A stretch of 7,591 bases of DNA, from the NCBI GenBank assembly GCA_002352055.1, contig DEHS01000080.1, positions 19,350-26,940 of the forward strand. Direction: 5' to 3'. Below, piece after piece: positions 1-6,859 of the stretch. This DNA comes from Legionellaceae bacterium UBA2794. GTDB lineage: Bacteria; Pseudomonadota; Gammaproteobacteria; Legionellales; Legionellaceae. Under the pieces are notes generated by a model, which ran no database searches, was not told the DNA's origin, and saw nothing but the letters and a program-made list of their open reading frames with translations. Position 1 is the first letter of the stretch, and each line of letters opens with the position of its first letter. Made by a program: the position numbers and the translations under genes.

Positions 1-180
1 CGATTGAGATTTGTAATGATGTGTTAGATAGGATGCGATTGTTTTTGCATCAGCTACTACTTGAATGTACTTTTTGGTAAATGGCTCACCTTCTGCATTT
101 AAAAAAGTAAATTCTGCCGTATGGTTATCATTTAAATTGGCTTCGATGCGGGTTAAAATTGTTTCATTTTTATTCGGCAT
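1..180 (-). CDS. Hypothetical protein, N-terminal 60 residues (partial, runs off left edge)
   Basis: An open minus-strand frame starts at ATG (180-178) and reaches the window edge without a stop, giving 60 residues that begin MPNKNETILTRIEA. An AGG ribosome-binding core lies at 191-189, 8 nt before the ATG, which supports this start. The visible part is hydrophilic, with no signal peptide or membrane segment. A likely strand-rich stretch (HTAEFTFLNAEGEPF) is followed by a likely helix ending YLTHHYKSQS. I do not recognise the family. In enterobacteria the gene divergent from ygfB is zapA, but these residues do not resemble the ZapA N-terminus. The gene is divergent from the ygfB operon, with a TATAAT-like box at 266-261 as a possible promoter. 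Whether it is a real gene rests on the start context and the uninterrupted frame. Confidence 0.6.
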   Translation of the reverse strand, partial: MPNKNETILTRIEANLNDNHTAEFTFLNAEGEPFTKKYIQVVADAKTIASYLTHHYKSQS

Positions 181-260
181 AAAAATTACCTGTTACACCA
201 TGGTAAGTCAAAGAAATCATCATCCCGCGACAACCCTCTGACAAAATGTTTTCCTAATTT

Positions 261-266
261 ATTATA
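261..266 (-). promoter_or_regulatory. Possible -10 box for the left-edge gene
   Basis: The minus strand reads TATAAT exactly at 266-261, about 80 nt upstream of the ATG at 180, which would give a leader of roughly 75 nt. No good TTGACA-like -35 lies 16-18 bp upstream (the bases there read AAAGGA). The DNA around it is AT-rich, so a chance match is possible. A short inverted repeat, TCCTA/TAGGA (252-256 and 265-269), flanks the box. Confidence 0.3.
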
Positions 267-498
267 GGATAAAATTTGGAATTTCCTTTTAAAAAGGCAA
301 ATATATGTTTTCGAAAGCAAAAAACTCAAGTTTTCTATCACTAAATAGTTGATTTAAAGCAAAGTATTCTGGCTTGCCTGTACTCACAGTCATAAAGTGG
401 TTTAAAAAGAAGAACCGCATTGTATTGAAGGCTACTTACCACGCTGTTTCTATTGCGACTCTTACGAACAGAAAATGCCTCAGAATAAGCCTTCCTGG

Positions 499-526
499 TA
501 GACACTCGCTGGAAATCGGTTATCAT
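499..526 (+). promoter_or_regulatory. Candidate sigma-70 promoter of the ygfB-pepP-ubiH-ubiI operon
   Basis: TAGACA (499-504, five of six matches to TTGACA) and TATCAT (521-526, five of six matches to TATAAT) are separated by 16 bp. Transcription would start near 533, leaving a leader of about 20 nt before the ygfB ATG at 552. A second -10-like TATAAA at 535-540 would give an almost leaderless message and has no matching -35. All four downstream genes are closely spaced or overlapping, so this site could drive the whole operon. Confidence 0.45.
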
Positions 527-551
527 TGGTTATTTATAAATTGAGTGAACC

Positions 552-1133
552 ATGTCAGTAGAAAATGACCGCTTGCAATTACCACCCTACGAACAATTTA
601 GTGAATCTATTGCCGTATTGGCACTACCAATATCAGCCAGTAATTTGCATGGAATGATGTGTGGATATCTATGTGCCGGAGCCGACAGTCAAGGTGAGGC
701 TTATTTAAGAGCCATGTTGCATAATAAAAAGGATGAAGAAAGCCGTAACGCCATTTTTTCCATGTTTTCCGTTTTTTCCATTAGCCAACAGCAAATTAAT
801 AATTTTGATTTTGAGTTTGGGATGATACTTCCTGATGAGCATGAATCTTTGGCAGAACGGGCGAGAGCATTTAGCGAATGGTGTGAGGGTTTTACCCAGG
901 GCTTAACTATGGCCGGTGTTGGACTGGATCAGTTTTACGAAGAAGAAGCCCAGGAAGCCTTACAGCATATTATTGAATTTGCCGAATTAGATGCCGATAC
1001 GCTTGAGGTTAGTGAAGAAGATGAAAAAGCATTAATGGAAGTGAGTGAATATGCGCGTATGGCAGTAATCCGTTTACATGGTGATTTAATTATGAATGAA
1101 AGAGAGCGTGGCGGATCGGGCACTACGCACTAA
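552..1133 (+). CDS. ygfB: YgfB/YecA-family (UPF0149) protein
   Basis: The 193-residue product matches the usual YgfB length of about 190. Family landmarks are visible: LHGMMCGYLCAG at residues 32-43, FSEWCEGFTQGL at 107-118, and an EYARMAVIRLHGDL helix at 166-179. It is acidic and all-helical in character, with no signal peptide or membrane segment, so it is cytoplasmic. The biochemical role in most bacteria is unknown. In Pseudomonas aeruginosa, YgfB has been reported to repress the alpA-controlled programme and ampDh3, which affects beta-lactam resistance; whether that applies here is not known. It is the first gene of the operon, 13 nt upstream of pepP. The ATG at 552 has only a weak GAG-type Shine-Dalgarno sequence, so translation may rely on the short leader. 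The last residues (GGSGTTH) look like a flexible tail. Confidence 0.9.
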   Translation: MSVENDRLQLPPYEQFSESIAVLALPISASNLHGMMCGYLCAGADSQGEAYLRAMLHNKKDEESRNAIFSMFSVFSISQQQINNFDFEFGMILPDEHESLAERARAFSEWCEGFTQGLTMAGVGLDQFYEEEAQEALQHIIEFAELDADTLEVSEEDEKALMEVSEYARMAVIRLHGDLIMNERERGGSGTTH

Positions 1134-1146
1134 CCAGGAATTTAAA

Positions 1147-2454
1147 ATGATAACGCAACAAGAATATCAGGAAAGAAGACGACGATTGGCAGAGCAATTA
1201 CCACCCGAAAGTGTGGCCATTATTCCTGCCGCTCAGGAAGTATTGCGTAATGGAGATGCTCACTATCGCTTTCGTCAGGACAGTAATTTTTATTACTTAA
1301 CCGGTTTTTCCGAACCTAATGCTTTGTTGCTTATTATCAATGGTGCCGAGTGCAAAAGTGTCTTGTTTAATAACGTTCGAAACCCTGCTGAAGAACAATG
1401 GACAGGTAAAAGGTTGGGTCAGGATGGTGCGGTGAGTCAGCTAAAGATGGACATGGCTTTTCCAGTCAGTAGTATTACAGAAGAGCTGCCTAATTTATTG
1501 GCGGGAAAAAACGCGGTTTATTACGCTTTAGGCAAAAATCCGGTTTTCGAACAACAGATTATGCAGGTATTCCTTTCGTTAAAAGGGAAGGTCAGACGCG
1601 GAATCAAGTGTCCTAACTCCCTATGCGATTTAGAACCCATTTTAGGCGAGATGCGTTTGTTTAAAAGTGACAATGAACTGGATATCATGCGCAGGGCCGC
1701 TGAAATTTCCGTCGCCGCACATCAACGTGCCATGAAAGCTTGCTCCACTGTAAATCACGAATATCAGCTTGAAGCCGAATTAATCCATGAGTTTTATCGT
1801 CAGGGATGTCGTAGCGTTGCATATGATCCCATTGTCGGCAGTGGAGAGAATGCCTGTATCCTTCATTACACTGAGAATAGTATGCCTCTAAAAAAGGGGG
1901 ATTTGGTATTAATTGACGCCGGTGGCGAATATGAAAATTACGCAGCCGATATCACTCGAACTTTTCCTGTTAATGGCACATTCAGCCCTGAACAAAAAAG
2001 TATTTATGAATTAGTGTTAAAAGCACAAAAAGCCGGAATTGCCGCGATTAAACCAGGCCTGCCGTGGAACGCAGTCCAACAGATAATGGTTCGTATTATA
2101 ACCAGTGGATTATGTGATTTGGGCATTTTAAAGGGCACAGTTGATGAACTCATATCTAAAGAGGCGTACAGACCTTTTTATATGCATAATTCCGGGCACT
2201 GGTTGGGGTTGGATGTTCATGATTGCGGAAATTACAAAGTGAATAATGAATGGAGATCTTTAGAGCCGGGTATGGTCTTAACCGTAGAACCAGGTATTTA
2301 TATCAGCTCTGGAATGGAAGGGGTGGATCCACGTTGGTGGGGAATTGGCGTGCGTATCGAAGATGATGTGGCGGTAACCAAAACAGGCCATGAAGTGTTA
2401 ACTGGCGCTTTGCCGGTGGAAGTTAATGATATTGAGGCAATGATGCGTGGATAA
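1147..2454 (+). CDS. pepP: Xaa-Pro aminopeptidase (aminopeptidase P)
   Basis: This cytoplasmic M24B metallopeptidase removes an N-terminal residue that precedes proline. The protein has 435 residues, against about 441 in E. coli. It has an N-terminal creatinase-like domain at about residues 1-170, then the pita-bread catalytic domain. The five di-metal ligands are visible: D257 and D268 (DAG...DITRTF), H351 (HNSGHWLGLDVHD), E381 (TVEPGIY) and E405 (GVRIEDD). H347 and H358 correspond to the conserved active-site histidines, so the enzyme should be active. I chose the ATG at 1147 because AGGAA at 1136-1140 is correctly spaced from it and the product then begins MITQQEYQERR, as PepP proteins do. 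A start at 1096 would add 17 unrelated residues translated from the end of ygfB. The gene is second in the operon and overlaps ubiH by 8 nt. Confidence 0.95.
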   Translation: MITQQEYQERRRRLAEQLPPESVAIIPAAQEVLRNGDAHYRFRQDSNFYYLTGFSEPNALLLIINGAECKSVLFNNVRNPAEEQWTGKRLGQDGAVSQLKMDMAFPVSSITEELPNLLAGKNAVYYALGKNPVFEQQIMQVFLSLKGKVRRGIKCPNSLCDLEPILGEMRLFKSDNELDIMRRAAEISVAAHQRAMKACSTVNHEYQLEAELIHEFYRQGCRSVAYDPIVGSGENACILHYTENSMPLKKGDLVLIDAGGEYENYAADITRTFPVNGTFSPEQKSIYELVLKAQKAGIAAIKPGLPWNAVQQIMVRIITSGLCDLGILKGTVDELISKEAYRPFYMHNSGHWLGLDVHDCGNYKVNNEWRSLEPGMVLTVEPGIYISSGMEGVDPRWWGIGVRIEDDVAVTKTGHEVLTGALPVEVNDIEAMMRG

Positions 2455-3649
2455 ACAGGTTGATATACTGATTATTGGTGGTGGTTTAACAGGCGCAACC
2501 TTAATGCTGGCTTTGCAAGCACTCGGTTATGATACGGTATTAGTAGAAACCAGGCCATTTGGTAATCAGATTAATTCTGATTTTGATGCGCGCTCATTAG
2601 CGCTCTCCCCTGCAAGCAAACGTATTTTAAATATGTTAGGTGTCTGGGCTGCCCTGGAGGAATTTGTAACTCCCATCAATCATATTCATGTTTCAGATAA
2701 AGCTAAATTTGGCGTTGCACGCTTGCAGGGTGAAGTGAACAATCCTTTAGGTTATGTTATTGAAATGCAATATCTTAACCGTGCGATCCATAACCAGCTA
2801 AACCAAAATCAGTTAATTGCGCCTGCAACTCTGGCCTCTTTAGATCTTGCTGAACATTGCGCCACATTAACAACTAATGACGGAGAATTAACCGTTAAAG
2901 CACAGCTTATTGTTGCTGCCGATGGTGCTGAGTCTTTTGCCAGAGCATGGTCCCAGCTACCTGCTAAAACCCGACACTATGAGCAGCAGGCTATTGTTGC
3001 CAACATAGGATTAGCCAAACCCCATCAAAATCGTGCTTTTGAGCGATTTACACAACATGGCCCTCTGGCCTTATTGCCGATGCAGGGTAAACGGATGTCG
3101 CTGGTATGGGCGGTTCCCCCGCAAAGAGCCAGTGAATTAACCTCAATATCCGATGAGCAATTTTTGAAAGAATTACAAAATGAATTTGGCTATCGTTTAG
3201 GGCGGTTTTCCAAAGCAGGAAAACGATTTACCTATCCTTTAAAACAGGTATTAATGCCCAAACAAATAAAGTGGCCGATTGTTTTTATTGGTAATGCAGC
3301 ACACACCTTACATCCTGTTGCAGGACAAGGGTTTAATTTAGGACTCAGGGATGTGGCCACCTTAGCCCAATGTATCGCAAAGGAGGGTTTAAAACCATCG
3401 ATGCTTGATAGTTACATTCATTTGAGACAACACGATCAATACATGATTACTCAATTAACTGACGGTCTGATAAGTCTCTTTACCAGTAGAATTCCAGGTA
3501 TGTCTTTAGTGCGAAGCATTGGCTTGGTGGCCTTGGATAATAGTACCCTATTAAAGAATACGTTAGCCCGGTATACACAAGGCTTTGGTGGTGTAATTCC
3601 TGATCTTGTTTGTGAGATTGCGCTGGATGACGGGAGCGTGCATGATTGA
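2447..3649 (+). CDS. ubiH: 2-octaprenyl-6-methoxyphenol hydroxylase, FAD-dependent
   Basis: UbiH adds the hydroxyl at ring position C1 in aerobic ubiquinone synthesis and works in the Ubi protein complex. The 400-residue protein shows the features of class A flavin monooxygenases. The Rossmann motif GGGLTG is at residues 11-16, the VAADGAES motif has D159, and the FAD-ribityl motif GNAAHTLHPVAGQGFNLGLRD starts at G282. The asparagine in GNAAH, in place of GDAAH, together with AGQGFNLG, is typical of UbiH rather than UbiI or UbiF. The start is GTG at 2447: the in-frame codons just upstream are TGC and then a TGA stop, so nothing longer is possible. GAGG at 2434-2437, 9 nt upstream, is a good ribosome-binding site. 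The start overlaps the end of pepP by 8 nt, suggesting coupled translation. Confidence 0.93.
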   Translation: MDKQVDILIIGGGLTGATLMLALQALGYDTVLVETRPFGNQINSDFDARSLALSPASKRILNMLGVWAALEEFVTPINHIHVSDKAKFGVARLQGEVNNPLGYVIEMQYLNRAIHNQLNQNQLIAPATLASLDLAEHCATLTTNDGELTVKAQLIVAADGAESFARAWSQLPAKTRHYEQQAIVANIGLAKPHQNRAFERFTQHGPLALLPMQGKRMSLVWAVPPQRASELTSISDEQFLKELQNEFGYRLGRFSKAGKRFTYPLKQVLMPKQIKWPIVFIGNAAHTLHPVAGQGFNLGLRDVATLAQCIAKEGLKPSMLDSYIHLRQHDQYMITQLTDGLISLFTSRIPGMSLVRSIGLVALDNSTLLKNTLARYTQGFGGVIPDLVCEIALDDGSVHD

Positions 3650-4805
3650 GCATTTTGAGGTACTTGTAGTCGGGGGCGGGGTAGTCGGGTTAACGGCAGC
3701 ATTGGCTATGGCACAAAAAAATTATCGTGTGGCAGTTATCGATGCAGGAGATTTAACGGTTGATACCACGCAAATCGATAAGCGGGTATATGCCATTAAT
3801 AAAGCATCTGAGACTCTGTTCAGAAAGTTGGGTGTATGGGCTAATTTAGATGCAACAAGAATATCTCCTTATAATGGCATGTATGTCTGGGATGCTTTAA
3901 ACGGTGCACACATTGAGTTTGATTCACGTGCCATTGCTAGCGCAAGCCTTGGGGCTATTATTGAAGAATCTATAATCAAGCAGGCTTTATTAAAACAAAT
4001 ATCCGAGGAATCCAATATTTCGTTATTCCCCAAGTGCACATTGGACAAAGTGATTTATCCCCAGGACGGCATTGGAATTTGCAGCCAAAAAAAACAATGG
4101 CATGGTCAGTTATTAATTGTTGCTGATGGCGCCAATTCGCCAACAAGAGACCAACTTAATGTGAAATTAACTACCTGGTCTTATCACCAACAGGCAATAG
4201 TCGCAACAGTTCATACAGAAAAAGAGCATCAGCAAACAGCGTATCAGGTATTTAATCCAGATGGCCCCCTGGCATTTTTACCCTTGTCTGACCCTCACCA
4301 ATGTTCCATTGTTTGGTCAACAGATTCACCACGAGCACGTAATTTACAGAAGTTAGATGAAGAGGCTTTTAATTACGAACTTACTCACGCTTTTGCTGAA
4401 AAATTAGGTGAGGTTAAATTAATAAGTACTCGCCATGAATTTCCTCTTCACATGCGTCATGCGAGTCAATACAGCGGAAAAAACTGGATCTTGATTGGTG
4501 ATGCAGCACATACGATTCACCCATTAGCTGGGCTTGGTCTAAATTTAGGGCTTGCCGATATCATCGCCTGGTTGAACATCCTGGATAATAATAAAGGTAC
4601 ATTACCGTCCACCAAAATGATGGGTGCTTATCAACGCGAGCGAAAATCGGCCGTCTGGCAAACAATTTTACTCATGGAAGGCTTTAAACGTTTATTTAAT
4701 CATTCATTACTCCCTCTTACTTCCTTGCGCGGTTTTGGATTAAGTGTTTGTAATCGATTAACACCACTTAAACGGTTTTTTATTCAGCACGCGGCAGGTT
4801 TGTAA
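3642..4805 (+). CDS. ubiI: UbiI/VisC-type FAD-dependent ubiquinone biosynthesis hydroxylase
   Basis: This 387-residue flavin monooxygenase is paralogous to the preceding UbiH. Its motifs are GGGVVG at residues 11-16, VADGANS with D162, and GDAAHTIHPLAGLGLNLGLAD starting at G286. The GDAAH form and the position directly after ubiH point to UbiI (formerly VisC), which hydroxylates ring carbon C5; UbiF-like C6 activity cannot be excluded from sequence alone. The usual glutamine in AGQG is leucine here (L298). I chose the ATG at 3642, preceded by GGGAG at 3632-3636 and giving MIEHFEVLVVGGG directly before the FAD motif; an upstream in-frame start at 3606 lies inside ubiH and adds 12 unrelated residues. 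The start overlaps the ubiH stop by 8 nt. No U-tract terminator is visible after the stop. Confidence 0.85.
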   Translation: MIEHFEVLVVGGGVVGLTAALAMAQKNYRVAVIDAGDLTVDTTQIDKRVYAINKASETLFRKLGVWANLDATRISPYNGMYVWDALNGAHIEFDSRAIASASLGAIIEESIIKQALLKQISEESNISLFPKCTLDKVIYPQDGIGICSQKKQWHGQLLIVADGANSPTRDQLNVKLTTWSYHQQAIVATVHTEKEHQQTAYQVFNPDGPLAFLPLSDPHQCSIVWSTDSPRARNLQKLDEEAFNYELTHAFAEKLGEVKLISTRHEFPLHMRHASQYSGKNWILIGDAAHTIHPLAGLGLNLGLADIIAWLNILDNNKGTLPSTKMMGAYQRERKSAVWQTILLMEGFKRLFNHSLLPLTSLRGFGLSVCNRLTPLKRFFIQHAAGL

Positions 4806-4831
4806 CAAGGTATTTATGTTGTGGCGGTATT

Positions 4832-4858
4832 TTGAAAAATGCTCATTTAGTTTACACT
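4832..4858 (+). promoter_or_regulatory. Weak candidate promoter for the amidotransferase-like gene
   Basis: The 84-bp gap after ubiI contains TTGAAA (4832-4837) and TACACT (4853-4858), separated by 15 bp, which is shorter than optimal. A start near 4865 would give a short AU-rich leader before the ATG at 4890. The gap is large compared with the overlaps inside the operon, so a separate promoter is plausible, but read-through from ubiI is also possible because no terminator is seen. Confidence 0.3.
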
Positions 4859-4889
4859 GTATTTTAAATTTTAATTAGTGAGTGTAACT

Positions 4890-5882
4890 ATGCCATTTGT
4901 TGCAGTTTCATATCGTAACGACAGTGAGGGAAAGGGTGCTTTTTTTGATCACTTTACCCTGCGGAAAATGACGGGTTGGTCGACGCAAATTGTGGTTAAA
5001 CCTGGAACACCGATAATCGCATTAACAAATTACATGAATTATCGTGCCGGATATAATTATTACGGGTTACCCATAAATAATGAGGTGCCACTAGCAGAAA
5101 TGGATGGGGCAAATGCTGCATTTATTTTTTTACCAGGATACTCGCGTGACTCAGACACCAATCAACCCGATTTCCATAAAAATAGACTAAATTTTGAAAA
5201 GGAATTAATTAGAAAAGCCAGAAACCGAGGTCAGCCAGTATTAGGTGTATGTGCTGGATCCTGGACCTTATGGCAGGCATATGGTGGTTCACTTAAGGAC
5301 GTGGCAGATCATAATTATGGAGGGGCTATGCCCCGTTTAAGTACATCAAGCGCGGCCATATGTAATAATAAAATGCTCCATCGGATTAGGCCAATTGAAA
5401 ATACATTTCTATCCGCAGCTTTAAAATACAAACCCGGTGTCAGTCCTAATATCCAAGTGAATAGCGTCCATTGGAAAGCGGTAAATCCAGATACGTTAAT
5501 ACCTGGATCAAATGTTATGATCAGTGCTTTAAGCGTTGAAGACCAGACTCTTGCTCCGAAATCACGCAACGGTGATATAATGCATCCTGATAATTGCGTT
5601 GAAGCCTTTGAAACTATTAATGGAGTGCCGATGGTTGGTGTTCAATGGCATCCGGAAGCCTTTAATCCTGATGAACCTTTAGCAATGACTCATCAGGGAC
5701 TGTTTAAGGCAATACAAGCTGCTGGAGCGACTTATATAAATAGACGTAATTTAAATAACCAATTCAATCAGCATTGGAGAGAATTTGCGGTCAGCGAGTT
5801 TTCTTTTTTTAAAACAAAGAATATTGTTACTTCTAATGATGAAGACCTTGTTAATGATTTAAGTGAATTAAAATTAGAGTAA
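4890..5882 (+). CDS. Class I glutamine amidotransferase-like hydrolase (peptidase C26 / PuuD-like)
   Basis: The catalytic triad of class I glutamine amidotransferases and gamma-glutamyl hydrolases is visible: nucleophile C121 in GVCAGS, and H254 and E256 in GVQWHPEAFNPDEP. The spacing and the VNSVHWKAV segment before the HPE motif match the PuuD/peptidase C26 group, which cleaves gamma-glutamyl amides. The substrate is not predictable from what I see. The N-terminal 110 residues are divergent from PuuD. About 50 residues (280-330) follow the usual domain end and finish in an acidic, leucine-containing tail (DEDLVNDLSELKLE). There is no signal peptide. I prefer the ATG at 4890, which has a weak GAG at 4880-4882, over the GTG at 4878, which has no ribosome-binding site and would add four residues. 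It converges on the ATP-grasp gene with only 29 bp between the stops. Confidence 0.8.
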   Translation: MPFVAVSYRNDSEGKGAFFDHFTLRKMTGWSTQIVVKPGTPIIALTNYMNYRAGYNYYGLPINNEVPLAEMDGANAAFIFLPGYSRDSDTNQPDFHKNRLNFEKELIRKARNRGQPVLGVCAGSWTLWQAYGGSLKDVADHNYGGAMPRLSTSSAAICNNKMLHRIRPIENTFLSAALKYKPGVSPNIQVNSVHWKAVNPDTLIPGSNVMISALSVEDQTLAPKSRNGDIMHPDNCVEAFETINGVPMVGVQWHPEAFNPDEPLAMTHQGLFKAIQAAGATYINRRNLNNQFNQHWREFAVSEFSFFKTKNIVTSNDEDLVNDLSELKLE

Positions 5883-5895
5883 CAATTATTGATGT

Positions 5896-5929
5896 GCATA
5901 TTTCGCTCGTTTTAACGAGCGAAATATGC
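5896..5929. terminator. Perfect inverted repeat at convergent gene ends, possible bidirectional terminator
   Basis: Two 16-nt arms (5896-5911 and 5914-5929) are exact reverse complements with two bases between them. As RNA this would fold into a stem of about 14 bp with a six-base UUUUAA-type loop. It starts 13 nt after the stop of the amidotransferase-like gene and covers the last five sense codons and the stop of the minus-strand ATP-grasp gene. Neither strand has a run of U after the hairpin, so it does not match a standard intrinsic terminator. It may instead stop transcription with help from other factors, or protect mRNA 3' ends. Confidence 0.5.
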
Positions 5930-6859
5930 GCGACTAAAGGTGACTTTGTCGGCACTTGATTCTTTACCGTAATGAGTAAAACGGTCTTCGATGGCACGGT
6001 AGCGTTTGAGCCCGCCTTCACGATTGGCAATTTGAATATTTAATCCCGGGCGCGCATTAAGTTCTAACATTAATGGTCCTTGATCTTTGTCCAGAACGAT
6101 ATCGACCCCTAAATAACCTAAACCAGTAAGATCATAACACCTTGATGCGATTTCAAGGATTTCATTCCAATAAGGTACCTCAATATCAACGATAGGATTT
6201 AGGGTATCAGGATGATAGTCCATGGTGTCATTCTGGAATACTCCACCCAGTGTCCTCCCTGTTGCCAAATCAACGCCAACGCCTATTGCGCCTTGATGTA
6301 AATTTGCTTTTCCACCTGACAGTCGGGTTGGCAAGCGGACCATTGCCATGGCTGGATAGCCTAAGAGAGTAATGATACGAATATCAGGTATGCCTTCATA
6401 ACTTACTTCGGCGAATACCGGATCGACTACCACTCTTTTTTCAATAATGGCATAGTCCGATGACCCGCCCAGGCTATAAGCTCCTGAGAGGAGGCAGGAT
6501 AAATGATAACTCAGTTCCTGCGTTGTAGTCAGCTTGCCGTTTATTTGGCGATACCGGCCATAAACTTTATCTTTAAATACTAAAATTCCATCACCACCGG
6601 ACCCACGAGCGGGCTTGACGACAAAATCATCATAGGGCGCAAATCGTTCTTCGATGGTTTTAATTTGTTGTTCAGTTTCAATGATGTCGTACAAAGGAGG
6701 TACGGCTATTCCTGCTTTCAATGCCAGCTGCTTGGTTTTTAGTTTATCATCAACTAATGGAAACAGCTTTCTGGGATTGTAACGCAATACAAAATCAGTA
6801 TTGCGCTGATTAATACTTAGAACCCCTGAGCTTTTTAAACGGCGAAAAAGACGAATCAT
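5912..6859 (-). CDS. ATP-grasp alpha-L-glutamate ligase-like protein (RimK-related)
   Basis: This 315-residue cytoplasmic ATP-grasp enzyme is expected to form an amide or peptide bond through an acyl-phosphate. Its motifs in order are an N-terminal NQRNTDFVLRYNPR segment (17-30), the nucleotide-binding lysine K82 with loop GSGGDG (86-91), E140 (IIEKRVV), PDIRII (158-163), ANLHQGAIGVGVD (185-197), then the metal-binding end D253, E266 and N268 within LMLELNARPGLN. This arrangement and the neighbour match the RimK-related 'alpha-L-glutamate ligase-like' family, not RimK itself. Substrates are unknown. Its ATG overlaps the stop of the upstream 7TM gene as ATGA (6859-6856) and has no strong ribosome-binding site of its own, so translation is probably coupled. 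Its 3' end lies inside a perfect inverted repeat. Confidence 0.88.
   Translation of the reverse strand: MIRLFRRLKSSGVLSINQRNTDFVLRYNPRKLFPLVDDKLKTKQLALKAGIAVPPLYDIIETEQQIKTIEERFAPYDDFVVKPARGSGGDGILVFKDKVYGRYRQINGKLTTTQELSYHLSCLLSGAYSLGGSSDYAIIEKRVVVDPVFAEVSYEGIPDIRIITLLGYPAMAMVRLPTRLSGGKANLHQGAIGVGVDLATGRTLGGVFQNDTMDYHPDTLNPIVDIEVPYWNEILEIASRCYDLTGLGYLGVDIVLDKDQGPLMLELNARPGLNIQIANREGGLKRYRAIEDRFTHYGKESSADKVTFSRAYFAR

Larger units (their letters stand above)
181..551. other. Divergent intergenic spacer, no convincing gene
   Basis: This stretch of about 370 bp separates two divergent genes. The only sizeable frame, 61 codons on the minus strand at 526-341, has no ribosome-binding site and an unremarkable composition, so I do not call it. 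The spacer holds promoter-like sites facing both ways and a set of nested complementary arms: AAGGCT 428-433 with AGCCTT 488-493, and CTGTT 444-448 with AACAG 467-471. A separate pair, TATTCTG 365-371 with CAGAATA 481-487, would compete with them. A 6S RNA gene lies near zapA and ygfB in enterobacteria, so I looked for one here. The conserved 6S sequence blocks are not visible. Confidence 0.6.

Noticed and set aside
285..297. Short palindrome CCTTTTAAAAAGG as an operator site.
   Set aside because: It is low-complexity AT-rich sequence of a kind expected by chance here and matches no operator I know.
341..526. A 61-codon minus-strand frame in the divergent spacer.
   Set aside because: It has no ribosome-binding site before its ATG, an odd composition (serine/arginine-rich then hydrophobic) and no recognisable domain, and it overlaps the likely operon promoter.
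341..526. Possible 6S RNA gene, suggested by the enterobacterial location near ygfB/zapA.
   Set aside because: The conserved 6S sequence blocks and the long closing stem with a central bubble are not visible on either strand; only short complementary arms are present.
1096..1146. Upstream ATG that would lengthen PepP by 17 residues.
   Set aside because: It lies inside ygfB, the added residues do not fit PepP, and a properly spaced AGGAA serves the ATG at 1147.
3606..3641. Upstream in-frame start for the UbiI-like protein.
   Set aside because: It is inside ubiH and adds 12 residues not typical of this family, while GGGAG precedes the ATG at 3642.
3451..3702. Minus-strand 83-codon frame across the ubiH/ubiI junction.
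   Set aside because: It is antisense to two well-supported genes and has no family features, so it is a shadow frame.
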